From Flagellimonas oceanensis (GTDB lineage: Bacteria > Bacteroidota > Bacteroidia > Flavobacteriales > Flavobacteriaceae): 64,000 bases of DNA. The stretch's first letter is position 1, and each line of letters starts with the position of its first letter. A program made the translations under genes and the position numbers. This document shows, one piece after another, positions 52,180 through 61,651 of this stretch. The stretch lies in contig NZ_RZNA01000003.1 in assembly GCF_003992595.1 (NCBI RefSeq), positions 288,001-352,000 of the forward strand, in the 5' to 3' direction. The notes below the pieces were generated by a model that was not told where the DNA came from, ran no database searches, and saw only the letters and a program-made list of their open reading frames with translations.

Positions 52180-54648
52180 ATGAAAAAAAACAAAATCAAG
52201 TTATGTCTGATCCTGGTTCTGGCAATGGGAACGACACCCTGTATCGGACAGATCCGGGGAAAAGTGGTGGACATTGACCAAGCACCGGTACCTTTCGCCA
52301 ATGTAGTATTGTACCGATCCAAGGATACCACTTTGGTAAGGGGTACGATAACCGATGATGATGGTAATTTCGCTTTGAACCCGATGGCTGATGGTTATTT
52401 TTTGGTACGGATAAGCAATCTGGGTTATGCTGACCTATATGAGGGGCCTTTTGTGATGGATTCCCGATCTGAAACTTTTGATTTAGGACTGTTGGTTCTT
52501 GAAGAGGCCTTTAGCGAATTGGATGAGATTGTCCTGGCCGCCAAGAAAAGTATCATTCAACGGACCCCAGAAGGGCAGGTGGTCAATGTTCAGAGCAGCG
52601 TCATGACAAAAGGAAGCAATGTCCTGCAGGTTTTGGAACGGTTGCCCGGGGTTATTTTGGACCGGCGCAACAATCAATTTTCACTGAACGGACAAAGTGG
52701 TGTAACGGTCATGTTCAATGGAAGGCGCATGCCGATGTCCATGGAGGATGTCATGTCCCTTTTGCAAAGTACTTTGGCCGATAACATCGAAAAGGTGGAG
52801 TTGATTACCTCGCCCACCGCCAAATATGATGCGGACGGCGGGGCGGGCATCATCAATATTGTCTTCAAAAACACCGTGGAGACAGGCGACCAACTCAATT
52901 TCAGTGGAAGTTTAGGGTATGGCCATCGTGAAAAGGCCAGTACTTCATTGAGCTATGCACACGGAAGGGAGAACTTTCGCTTGAATCTAGGATATTCGGT
53001 GTTCCATGATCACGGTAAGAATGGGTTTGAGGGTTCCGGTTCCAGTAATATGCCCATCCTTGGAGGACCGAATCATACGGCGTTTTCCACCTATTTTGAC
53101 TATAACAATACTTCCCACAACATACATTTGGGGACGGGCTTTCAATTGGGTCCCAAAATGGAGATGGGGGGAGAGCTTAGCCTCTCCTTGGCAAAAAATC
53201 AGTCCACATCCGATGTGAACAATCTCAGGACCATTGAAGGACAGGATTTTTTCAGGTCGCATTTGGTAACTGTGGGGACGACCCAAAAAAACAATCTCAT
53301 CTCATCACTTTACCTGACGAGAACGTTTTCCGAAAACGCGGACATCAATTTGGATGTCGGATACCTTACCTATGGAGATGATGGCCCGGCCATTACCAGA
53401 AGCGCTTATTTTGACGCCAAAGGCGAACCCGTGAAGCCTGAAAATGGGATTTTTACCGATGGCAATCGTGGCACCAGTCAATCCACCATCAAATTGGGTG
53501 TGGCCCAAGTGGATTATGAACTAAGGGTGGAAGGGGTCCTGGATATGGAATTGGGACTGAAGGGAAGTTATTCCACCAATGTCAACGACAGTAAGATAGA
53601 GACCGCTCATGATGGTGTTTGGGAGGTGGACCCACGTTCCCAAAGTCGCATTGAAAGTGAGGAAAAATTATGGGCGGCCTATGGGCAGTTTCATCTTTCG
53701 TTGGGGGAAGGGTCCAAAATCAATGCTGGTTTACGTTATGAGGATTGGAAACGCATACTGAACACGGCCGGGGAGGACTTTGTCATACGGCAATTCTTCC
53801 CCTCATTTTCGTATCAGTATGCCCTGACCGAAAATCAAAATGTGAATGTCAACTACCATCGACGTATCAGCAGACCGGTCTACTCTGATTTGGTCACCAG
53901 TCTATACTACAACGACCCCACCGCCATTTTTACCGGAAACCCATTGTTAAAGCCCAGCATTACCCATACATTTCAATTGGAATATGTTAAGAATGGGCTC
54001 AGTTTCGGGTTGTCCTATCAAAAGGAAACGAATCCCATTATCCGGTATCAACTGACCTCGACCCCGCAAAACGATATCTTGGTGGTTTCGCCCCAAAATG
54101 CGGATTATCAAAAGGGGCTGAACCTTTTCATGAACCTTCCCGTGCAATGGGCCCCATGGGCCAAGCTCAACCTTTCCAGCACCTCGGCCCTTCGGGACTA
54201 TCATATTTCGTACAATCCGGAACCAAGGGGAAAGACCTATTTCTACCAAAGTCTGAATTTTACGCAGACCTTTCGACTTCCCTGGCAAATGGACATGGAA
54301 TTTTCGGGCTGGCATAACTTTGACCATTACAACGGTACCAACTTCACAAAAGGTTTTGGGATGGTCAATTTTGGCCTGTCCAAACAGTTCAAAAGGAATT
54401 GGGGCACTTTGCAATTCAGTATAACGGACCTTTTCAAGTCCTTGGATATTGATACGCACATCAGTGGGATGGCCCCAATTGTCTTTGACACTGATACGCG
54501 TTCCAGATACCGTGATGAATCGGCTTTCACACGGATTTTCAGGATTACCTATACCCGAAGTTTTGGTGGCAAGGGCAACAGGCCCTCACGAAATTTGGAA
54601 AGGGAGGAATTCCATAGGGTGGAAGGGACGGCTGCTGGGAACCGCTAA
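52180..54648 (+). CDS. Outer-membrane beta-barrel family protein with carboxypeptidase-regulatory domain
   Basis: The 822-residue protein has a signal peptide (to PCIGQ), a carboxypeptidase-regulatory-like domain (about 25-110), a plug-like region (SSVMTKGSNVLQVLERLPGV, GVTVMFNGRRMPMS) and a large barrel of the OMP_b-brl_3 type. It lacks the typical SusC signature phrases, so it is a TonB-receptor relative of the single-component kind, often tied to peptides or regulators. It is divergent from the LytS/LytTR pair, which may control it. Ligand unknown. Confidence 0.85.
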   Translation: MKKNKIKLCLILVLAMGTTPCIGQIRGKVVDIDQAPVPFANVVLYRSKDTTLVRGTITDDDGNFALNPMADGYFLVRISNLGYADLYEGPFVMDSRSETFDLGLLVLEEAFSELDEIVLAAKKSIIQRTPEGQVVNVQSSVMTKGSNVLQVLERLPGVILDRRNNQFSLNGQSGVTVMFNGRRMPMSMEDVMSLLQSTLADNIEKVELITSPTAKYDADGGAGIINIVFKNTVETGDQLNFSGSLGYGHREKASTSLSYAHGRENFRLNLGYSVFHDHGKNGFEGSGSSNMPILGGPNHTAFSTYFDYNNTSHNIHLGTGFQLGPKMEMGGELSLSLAKNQSTSDVNNLRTIEGQDFFRSHLVTVGTTQKNNLISSLYLTRTFSENADINLDVGYLTYGDDGPAITRSAYFDAKGEPVKPENGIFTDGNRGTSQSTIKLGVAQVDYELRVEGVLDMELGLKGSYSTNVNDSKIETAHDGVWEVDPRSQSRIESEEKLWAAYGQFHLSLGEGSKINAGLRYEDWKRILNTAGEDFVIRQFFPSFSYQYALTENQNVNVNYHRRISRPVYSDLVTSLYYNDPTAIFTGNPLLKPSITHTFQLEYVKNGLSFGLSYQKETNPIIRYQLTSTPQNDILVVSPQNADYQKGLNLFMNLPVQWAPWAKLNLSSTSALRDYHISYNPEPRGKTYFYQSLNFTQTFRLPWQMDMEFSGWHNFDHYNGTNFTKGFGMVNFGLSKQFKRNWGTLQFSITDLFKSLDIDTHISGMAPIVFDTDTRSRYRDESAFTRIFRITYTRSFGGKGNRPSRNLEREEFHRVEGTAAGNR

Positions 54649-54773
54649 AATGTATTGTTGGATTTTATATGGAAGATCGGCAATGGGTATTCCATGATAC
54701 CCTATTCTTCCTGAGGCGGAAGACATGTCCTTATATCTGGCATAAAAAGAAACCGGGCTGTCTTTGAAAACCA

Positions 54774-54800
54774 AAGGCCCATGTACTGGACATGGGCCTT
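54774..54800 (-). terminator. Terminator of the siderophore receptor gene
   Basis: A perfect 11-bp stem (AAGGCCCATGT with ACATGGGCCTT) closes a 5-nt loop. Read on the minus strand it continues into TTGGTTTTC. It also separates the two convergent genes. Confidence 0.75.
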
Positions 54801-54817
54801 GTCAAACCTTGAAGGTA

Positions 54818-57154
54818 TCAAAATCGATAGGAGACCGTGAGCCTGCCATTGATTCCAGGTTCGGACTGCCAGTACAGATAAGATCCGTAATTGGCTCCGG
54901 AATATAGATATTCGTCCAAGAGGTTGTTGATGTTGAGCTGTACCCTGAAATGATCGTTTTTCCATGAAAGGGCCCCATCCATTCTAAAATAATCGGGTAG
55001 ATCTGACTGATTGTCGGCGGCCCACGCCCAAGTGGATCTGTCCACTTGGTATTGGTAGCCCAAGGAAATACCAAAACCGTCCAGTGATGAAGTTTGTGGG
55101 AAGTTGTAGTTCAACCATCCATTGGTTACATGTTTGGCGTGACCGGCCACACGGGTTCCCACAAGGTCAGGATCGGGGTCTTCGGTCACTTCAACTTTAG
55201 TGTTGGCATAGTTCAGGACCACATTGAGTTCAGGGGTAATTTCCCCTTGAAGGTCAAATTCGATTCCTTTGGATCGGACTTCGCCCAGATACATGGAGAA
55301 GTTTGGGTTGGATGGATCAGTGGTCAATATATTCTCTTTTGTGATTTGGAAGACCCCCAAAGAGGTTCTCAGGCGTTCTTTGAAAAAACTCTTTTTGATA
55401 CCACCTTCGATATCATTGGCATCCACAGGGTCGTTCAAAGGTTCCTGAGCAACGCTCATGCCAGCTTGTGGTAAGAAAGATTGGTCGTAGAGACCGTAAA
55501 CCGTCAAGTCTGGCAAAATATCAACGCTCAGTCCGACACGGGGCGTAAATACATCATCGTTTTCCGTTTTTCCCTGAGTGTACAGATTGGTGTAGCGTCC
55601 AGCCAAGGTCAAACGAATCCTATCCCCTAAAAAACCGATTTCATCTTGAAGATAGTAACCTCTTACCGTGTTTGCACTGTATGGGGCACCACCGTTTCGG
55701 TATTGTACATTCACAGATCGGTCAAACTCGGGAAAGGCAAGGCCGTATTGCGGATCGTAGATGTTGAACGGGGCTGCCGTATCCACGGGAAGGGTGACCG
55801 AGAAATCGGCCCAATAGGACTTTTCACTAAAATCAAAACCTCCCAATATTTTATGGGATATGGATCCCGTATCAAAGGCACCATTGACATATAGCTGTGC
55901 GAATTTACCAACGGATAGTGCATCCCATTGTGAAATTGTTCGGACCACATCTCCTGTATCACCATCCAGTCCTGCTATCCAAGCTGAATTTCCGATCTGG
56001 TCATATCGCAAGTATGCCAATTGGCCTTCCACGCTCCAATTATCTGAAAATTCATGTGTGGCGTTCAAAAAGAATGTGACTTCTTGGATATCCGTTTTGG
56101 GATAATTGGTGTCGACAAAATTGAAGTCACGGGGCAAACTGCCATAGCCATCATCGACAGGGGCGAAAATATATGCCGATCCTAGGTAGGATTCGGCATC
56201 CTGCAGATTCATTTCAGCTGTTATGGATGTCCTTTCGCTGAACTTATAGGTAAGGGCAGGAGCAATACCGAACCTATCGGTCCGTTCGTTCCCCCTGTGG
56301 CTGTCCGTGGTCTGGTACATGGCGTTGAAGCGATAGAGCAACTTTCCATTTTCGGAGGCTTTGCCTCCCACATCAACGGTGCCGCGATAAAAATCAAAGC
56401 TCCCTGCGGAGAAGGATGCATTTGCAACAAACTCTTCAGTGGGTTTTTTGGTGACCACATTGTAAAAACCACCTGGCTCTCCCGCCGACATCATAAATCC
56501 GGCAGGGCCCTTTACAAACTCAATACGCTCCACCGTATTCATATCTTCGGCCAGAGGCCCCCAACTATCCTGGACGTTCACTCCGTTCCTGAAAGCGGGT
56601 AAACGGAAACCACGCATGTTGATTCGGGCAAATTGCCCCCAATGCTCAAGCATGGTAACACCACTTATGTTACGGGTAAGACCGTCCATTATGGTGGTAA
56701 CTTGTTGGTCCTTGAGCAATTCATTGCCAATGACCTGTACATTCTGTGGTAGTTTGACCAATTCTGTTTTTAGCCTCAGGGATGTTGAAGGCTTCCTTTC
56801 GAGATATTTGTTGTGTTTCCCCTCGACGATCACCTCGCCCAGTTGCTCTTGCTTTGGAACAAGTAATACCGTGGGAACCGTGGAGGTCTGATTGGAACGC
56901 ACAATGACGGATTCCCGGATGGTGGTGTATCCCACCATGGAGTAGGAGAGGGTATATGTACCCGGGGCAAGGTTGGAAATCCGATAGTTTCCGCCTTGAT
57001 CCGTTGTCGCGCCCAAACTGGTGTTGGACAGTGCTATATTGACATCGGATAGGGGATTTTCGTTAGGGTCGGTTACCTTGCCCTTGAGGTTGCCTGTTTG
57101 TGCCTGGGCCATCAATGAAACGGTCAGGCAAAAGATAAGTAGTATGTTCTTCAT
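54818..57154 (-). CDS. TonB-dependent siderophore receptor
   Basis: The 778-residue protein has a signal peptide (to MAQAQ), a carboxypeptidase-regulatory-like domain (about 22-105), then a plug of the siderophore type (LVKLPQNVQVIGNELLKDQQ, GFRLPAFRNGVNVQDSWGPL, FVKGPAGFMMSAGEPGG) and a 22-strand barrel ending SYRF. These plug phrases are those of FhuE/FpvA-like ferric siderophore receptors. The gene has its own promoter with a symmetric DtxR-like operator. It would import an iron chelate with TonB energy. Confidence 0.92.
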   Translation of the reverse strand: MKNILLIFCLTVSLMAQAQTGNLKGKVTDPNENPLSDVNIALSNTSLGATTDQGGNYRISNLAPGTYTLSYSMVGYTTIRESVIVRSNQTSTVPTVLLVPKQEQLGEVIVEGKHNKYLERKPSTSLRLKTELVKLPQNVQVIGNELLKDQQVTTIMDGLTRNISGVTMLEHWGQFARINMRGFRLPAFRNGVNVQDSWGPLAEDMNTVERIEFVKGPAGFMMSAGEPGGFYNVVTKKPTEEFVANASFSAGSFDFYRGTVDVGGKASENGKLLYRFNAMYQTTDSHRGNERTDRFGIAPALTYKFSERTSITAEMNLQDAESYLGSAYIFAPVDDGYGSLPRDFNFVDTNYPKTDIQEVTFFLNATHEFSDNWSVEGQLAYLRYDQIGNSAWIAGLDGDTGDVVRTISQWDALSVGKFAQLYVNGAFDTGSISHKILGGFDFSEKSYWADFSVTLPVDTAAPFNIYDPQYGLAFPEFDRSVNVQYRNGGAPYSANTVRGYYLQDEIGFLGDRIRLTLAGRYTNLYTQGKTENDDVFTPRVGLSVDILPDLTVYGLYDQSFLPQAGMSVAQEPLNDPVDANDIEGGIKKSFFKERLRTSLGVFQITKENILTTDPSNPNFSMYLGEVRSKGIEFDLQGEITPELNVVLNYANTKVEVTEDPDPDLVGTRVAGHAKHVTNGWLNYNFPQTSSLDGFGISLGYQYQVDRSTWAWAADNQSDLPDYFRMDGALSWKNDHFRVQLNINNLLDEYLYSGANYGSYLYWQSEPGINGRLTVSYRF

Positions 57155-57162
57155 TTTATTTG

Positions 57163-57220
57163 TATTTAGTCTAAATAAGATTTGTGTGCAAATGTAAAAG
57201 CTGCAAGGAGATGAACCAAA
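57163..57220 (-). promoter_or_regulatory. Promoter and candidate iron operator of the siderophore receptor
   Basis: On the minus strand TTTG (57217-57220), a 20-bp spacer and TACATTTG (57189-57196) form a good Bacteroidota promoter. Just downstream, a perfect 15-bp palindrome TATTTAGTCTAAATA (57163-57177) would sit at about +7 to +21, a repressor position. TTTAG-N-CTAAA resembles DtxR-family sites. The assignment is an inference. Confidence 0.55.
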
Positions 57221-57669
57221 TAAAATTTAGACCAATTAAAAATAAGATGTTTTTTAAATGGGCCCTATATCCTTTCGTGGATATGAAGTTGGAATCCTAT
57301 TACTGTTTTGAACGACAGGAACGTGCCGGTATCTTGGTTCGGATCGCTCTTGGGTCTATGTGGTCGAGCCATGAGGCTACCATCCAATTTTCATGATGCT
57401 TCAGGGCTTTTTTAATTCTAGGATAGGTTCTTTTACCTATTTACATGGCAAAATGCAATATGGTGTTCTGGCCCTGAAAAATTGAGTGATGGTTTTCGAT
57501 TTGTAGTTTTGTGCAATGATAAATGAAATGGACTCTGTTGCTCTGGGGTCTGGAGTTTCAAACTATGAACCTGGCAACCAATAAATTTTTCATTTGTCAA
57601 GAATATGCCCCCCCAAAATATGATTCCGTAAAATCAAGATCTTTCCAATTACATAGTAGCTATGTTTTA

Positions 57670-57677
57670 TATCTTTG
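57670..57677 (+). promoter_or_regulatory. Predicted -7 box of the LuxR-type regulator gene
   Basis: TATCTTTG matches TAnnTTTG and lies about 80 bp before the coding start. A plausible TTTG element 20 bp upstream is not clear. Confidence 0.45.
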
Positions 57678-57759
57678 AAGAACTTTGTGGATTAGGTATT
57701 TTCAATGACCCTATTTCGTGAAAGGTAACAATGTATGATTAAGTTTTAAGATTGCCCCC

Positions 57760-58422
57760 TTGTTTAATTCGAAGATAAAACTTTTAATTGTTGATGATCA
57801 TTTTGTAGTTAGGCATGGTACTAGTTTGGTCTTGAATCAAGCCTACAGAAGAGCAACCATTGATCAAGTCGAGAATATCAGCGATGCCATCAGTAAAATC
57901 AAAGAAGTATCATACGATATAATCCTCTTGGATATTTCTTTTCCCAAGGGTAATGTTCAACAGTTCTTGGATCAAGTAAAGATTCATCGCCCTAATGTTA
58001 AAATACTCATGTTTTCTGGTTTGGATGAGGAAGTTTATGCGCTTCCATACCTTGAACATGGGGTTGATGGTTACTTACACAAGTTAAGTTCAGAGGATGA
58101 AATTGTGCAAGCTGTGAACTCTGTTTTAAAAGGGGGCAAGTACCTTAGTGAGTCTGTAAAAGGAAAGATTGTAAATATGGCTTTGGGCCAAGCCGTGAAT
58201 AATCCTCTAGACCGACTATCGAGTAGAGAACTGGAAGTAACAAGGTGTTTGGCGCAGGGAATGGGCAATCAGGAAATCTGCAATAAATTGAATCTCCAAA
58301 AGTCAACGGTCAGTACATACAAAAACAGAATATTTGAAAAATTACATATCAAGAATATCGTTGAATTGATATCCATATTGAATGTGATTCAGGATGTGGA
58401 TGGGTTCAAAGACCAGTTTTAA
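57760..58422 (+). CDS. LuxR/NarL-family response regulator
   Basis: The 220-residue protein has a receiver domain (KLLIVDDHFVVRHGTSLVL, DIILLDISFPKGNVQQF with the phospho-acceptor Asp, LHKLSSEDE) and a GerE-type HTH (SSRELEVTRCLAQGMGNQEI, STVSTYKNRIFEKL). The start is unusual: TTG 57760 is the first recognised codon, and no in-frame ATG precedes the conserved domain. It ends 17 bp inside the convergent sensor kinase gene, its likely partner. The HTH marks a member that often controls exopolysaccharide or motility genes, but targets are not visible. Confidence 0.87.
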   Translation: MFNSKIKLLIVDDHFVVRHGTSLVLNQAYRRATIDQVENISDAISKIKEVSYDIILLDISFPKGNVQQFLDQVKIHRPNVKILMFSGLDEEVYALPYLEHGVDGYLHKLSSEDEIVQAVNSVLKGGKYLSESVKGKIVNMALGQAVNNPLDRLSSRELEVTRCLAQGMGNQEICNKLNLQKSTVSTYKNRIFEKLHIKNIVELISILNVIQDVDGFKDQF

Positions 58423-61400
58423 AAAGCATACTGATTTTGGTTCCTTTTCTTAGTTGGCTTTCAATAATAATATCTCCTTCGAGCATCAATAACAATTCCA
58501 TTACTATGGTCATACCAAACCCTTTTTGCTTGTCTCTATGGTCATTGGTCCCATTGGTTATGGACTTTTTTTGAGCATTAAGTTGAATTAGGGTCTCAGT
58601 GGTCATCCCTGATCCGGTATCTTGGACATTTAGGATAAATCTTTCTCCATCCTGTTTGTGCCAAAAAAATATTTCCCCATCATAAGTATGCTTGATTGAA
58701 TTGTCCAGAAGGTTATGGATTATAATGGAAAAAAGTTGTTGGTTATAAGGCAAGGTAAGACCATTCGGAATTCGATTCGAAACCTTTATTTTCCTCGAAT
58801 TGGATATATGTCCAAAAAAATTGATTTTTTCCTGTATTAAATCTGATAATGTGAAACCGGAATTGTCTAATTTTTCATTGTCTAGAGAGATGAAACTATA
58901 GTCAAGTACGTTTTCTATGAAATGGTACAGTTGATAGGAGGAGGTAAACATTGCTTTTGTGGATTCACGCAATTCCTCGGGGCTTCGATGTTCAAAACTC
59001 TCAAAAGAAAGCTTACTGGTAAGCGCCATAAATCTCAATGGGGTTTTTACATCATGTGTAATCGCAGTGACCAATTTTTTTTGTTGTGACACTTGATTTC
59101 TCAACTTTTCCTTAGCCTCTCTCAGGATAATGACGGTTTGCTGTAGTTGCAACGTATGTTCATGAATCTTCTTTTCTAGCTGAATATTTTTTTTTGTGAT
59201 ATAGCGAGTTCTTAAACCAATGATCAAATAGATTAAGAATAATAATAGAACTATAGATAGGACCTTAAAGAGGGTGGATTGCCAAAACGTAGGGGTTACG
59301 TAGATGTTAAGACTTGTATAGCGATAATCCGAATTGAAACCAGCTAGTTTTCTTGCCTTGATAGAATGTTTTCCAGGAGCTAGATTTGTATAGGATTGGG
59401 TTCGAGAAGTACCAATGGGTTCCCAGATTCCATCATCCATTTGAACTTCTATTTGATTGTTGTAGGGGTTTCCATAAAAGGGACTTGTAATTTGAAAAGT
59501 AATACGATCTGTTTTTTGTAAGGTCAAGGTATCACCTACAAATCGGTGTCTACCATCTACAACAACTTCATCAATATAAATGTCGTTATCCGGGATTATC
59601 GGGTTAATGTCGTAACTGTTGAAAGTCACTAATCCCTCCAAAGAGGGAAAGATAATATCATGGTTCAATAGTTTAACACCACAGGGGCAGCCACTGCCAT
59701 TGAACTCATTGTTGGAAAAACCGGCACTTTTATCATAATAGTGGTAGTAGATACGCTCACTCTTTTTGTTTATGTAATTGGTAAGGTCCTTTTTCAATAC
59801 TTGGAAAATTCCTTTGTTGGTGGTAATCCAGAAATACCCTTTATCATCTTCAACGATACAATGGGCTGTGGATAGATGTTTTTTTAAATCCAAAGGGACC
59901 GACCGGATTTTGGAATCCTTGTATAGGAAGAAACCATGACTGTACGTGGTTATCCAAAATTCATTTCCTGATTTGTATATGCTCCTTATTTGCCTTTCCT
60001 CCATTCCTTCGACCTCGACTAGGTTGAGGGTATTGCTATTATAGGTAAACAGGCCGTCATGTGTTCCTACAAGTAAAATGGAATCATTGAATTTCTCCAA
60101 AGCAGATATAGCGCTTGAAGTATTGGAAAGGAGTTTAGGTGCCACATCTACAGGATTATTGGGATTCAGTGAGAACAATGCACCTTTTCTGTTGTAATTT
60201 CGCTCAGGTCCGGTCCCGATGAAAAACTGATTGCCTGTAATAAGGGCAGCACGAACTTTTTCACTGAATACTATGGAATCATGGGAAGTGTAAGCTGTAC
60301 TTGCATAAAATTTATTTAAAGTTCTCCCTTTGGATACCCAAAAATTACCGTCAGTATCCACTTGTGCAATATTGCGGGTCGAATTTTCAAAAATGGCATT
60401 ATTGTGCCCCAAGAATTTACGATTTTGGATTTTGATTCCTGTTGAAGTTAGAATCGTGCTATCGTTCAATTTGTTGAGGCTGTATTCAACAAAGTTTTTA
60501 TCCCGGGTCGATGTGGGAATGTTTTCGAAATATTGCTTTTTAATGATGCACAATCCCTTGGTAATGCTGCCTAAGTAAAGGATGTCATTTTTTTGGTCAA
60601 AATAGATGGAGTAGATCTGTTTCGTATCAAAATCAAAATTTTCCAAGATGAGTTTTGTCGAAGCTTTTTTTCCTTTGAAAGAGAGTAGAAATAATTGCTT
60701 ATCGGTATAAAGGAAAACCTGACCGGTAATTTGATTGTTAAATGCCTTTGCATATGATTTTATCCCTAAATCCAAATCAATTGGAAGAAACACACCGTTT
60801 TCCAAAATTTTCATTTCTCCCTCCTTGTTCATATTATACAACTTATCCCTGTGCACAAAGAATTGGATTGAGTCAGAAATTTTTTTTGGAAGAGTTGAGG
60901 TTATGTTGCCATCACGGTTATATTTTCTAATGGAATCATTGCCTATCAAATAAAAGGATTCATCACTGAGAACATAACGTAGAAAATTGTCTTTTTTTAC
61001 GTATAAAGACTGGGGAGGGGCGTTCCAATAATTTTTTAATTTATAAAATAGGGGTTGAAAATTCCGGGATTGATCATTGATTATTGTTGCTCTTCGATTA
61101 TGGATTAAGATTACATCCCCTCTATTGTTTACTGAAAAAAGACTGTCTTTTTCCATAGCCCCTTCAAAGAATTTCATCCTGTTGGACTTTAACCCCTCGA
61201 TATTGACGTCGTTAAACAACTTGAAATTTTGCCCATCATATCGGACCAGACCGTTCTCAGTTGATAGCCAGATGAAATTGTACTTATCGGGGAAAATGTC
61301 TTTAATACTGTTCTGAGGTAGTCCTTCGCTATCGGAAAACCATTCGGTACTGTACGAAAGTTGACCAAAAATGGAATTTGAAATCAATAAAAGGGGTAGT

Positions 61401-61510
61401 ACTATGATTATCCTTGATAGTAAGACTTTGGTTGAGGGCACTTTTAAGAATTCGAGATTGATAATCAAATCTAAAGTATCATAAATTTTTCTATAGCTGG
61501 AAGTTCTCAT
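58406..61510 (-). CDS. Beta-propeller sensor histidine kinase (Reg_prop / Y_Y_Y / HisKA)
   Basis: The 1034-residue protein has a signal sequence (RIIIVLPLLLISNSIFGQ), a periplasmic two-component-regulator propeller region (about 55-640; GLPQNSIKDIFPDKYNFIWL is a Reg_prop repeat), a Y_Y_Y domain (about 690-760), one membrane helix (VLSIVLLLFLIYLIIGL), then HisKA with VTAITHDVKTPLRFMALTSK and HATPase (NLLDNSIKHTYDG). There is no receiver or AraC output, unlike hybrid propeller regulators, so it should signal to the convergent LuxR-type regulator. The ATG at 61510 lies in a 30-bp palindrome. Confidence 0.9.
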   Translation of the reverse strand: MRTSSYRKIYDTLDLIINLEFLKVPSTKVLLSRIIIVLPLLLISNSIFGQLSYSTEWFSDSEGLPQNSIKDIFPDKYNFIWLSTENGLVRYDGQNFKLFNDVNIEGLKSNRMKFFEGAMEKDSLFSVNNRGDVILIHNRRATIINDQSRNFQPLFYKLKNYWNAPPQSLYVKKDNFLRYVLSDESFYLIGNDSIRKYNRDGNITSTLPKKISDSIQFFVHRDKLYNMNKEGEMKILENGVFLPIDLDLGIKSYAKAFNNQITGQVFLYTDKQLFLLSFKGKKASTKLILENFDFDTKQIYSIYFDQKNDILYLGSITKGLCIIKKQYFENIPTSTRDKNFVEYSLNKLNDSTILTSTGIKIQNRKFLGHNNAIFENSTRNIAQVDTDGNFWVSKGRTLNKFYASTAYTSHDSIVFSEKVRAALITGNQFFIGTGPERNYNRKGALFSLNPNNPVDVAPKLLSNTSSAISALEKFNDSILLVGTHDGLFTYNSNTLNLVEVEGMEERQIRSIYKSGNEFWITTYSHGFFLYKDSKIRSVPLDLKKHLSTAHCIVEDDKGYFWITTNKGIFQVLKKDLTNYINKKSERIYYHYYDKSAGFSNNEFNGSGCPCGVKLLNHDIIFPSLEGLVTFNSYDINPIIPDNDIYIDEVVVDGRHRFVGDTLTLQKTDRITFQITSPFYGNPYNNQIEVQMDDGIWEPIGTSRTQSYTNLAPGKHSIKARKLAGFNSDYRYTSLNIYVTPTFWQSTLFKVLSIVLLLFLIYLIIGLRTRYITKKNIQLEKKIHEHTLQLQQTVIILREAKEKLRNQVSQQKKLVTAITHDVKTPLRFMALTSKLSFESFEHRSPEELRESTKAMFTSSYQLYHFIENVLDYSFISLDNEKLDNSGFTLSDLIQEKINFFGHISNSRKIKVSNRIPNGLTLPYNQQLFSIIIHNLLDNSIKHTYDGEIFFWHKQDGERFILNVQDTGSGMTTETLIQLNAQKKSITNGTNDHRDKQKGFGMTIVMELLLMLEGDIIIESQLRKGTKISMLFKTGL

Positions 61511-61533
61511 GTAGAATTAATTCTACATGAGAA
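61504..61533. repeat. 30-bp perfect palindrome over the kinase start codon
   Basis: A 15-bp arm beginning TTCTCATGTAGAATT is followed at once by its exact complement, with no spacer. The ATG of the sensor kinase gene (minus strand, 61510) falls inside the left arm. It could be a dimeric operator or a cruciform/hairpin affecting translation. Confidence 0.7.
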
Positions 61534-61651
61534 TGGTATTATGTCTACAAAAATTTTGTTACAGGCATGATTACTTCGCATGGGGATTTTTTTTGAAAAA
61601 ATGTCCCGACCCAATTTGGATTACCATTAACATAATAGAGTAGGATTATTT

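Larger units (their letters stand above)
57155..57759. other. Long intergenic region with two promoters
   Basis: No convincing gene lies here; a 70-codon frame at 57184-57396 has no features. The left part holds the promoter and operator of the siderophore receptor. A plus-strand -7 box TATCTTTG (57670-57677) lies 83 bp before the next gene. The middle 57250-57650 shows nothing I can name. Confidence 0.5.

Noticed and set aside
57184..57396. A 70-codon frame in the long intergenic region
   Set aside because: It overlaps the receptor promoter, has odd Cys/Lys composition and shows no domain or start signal.
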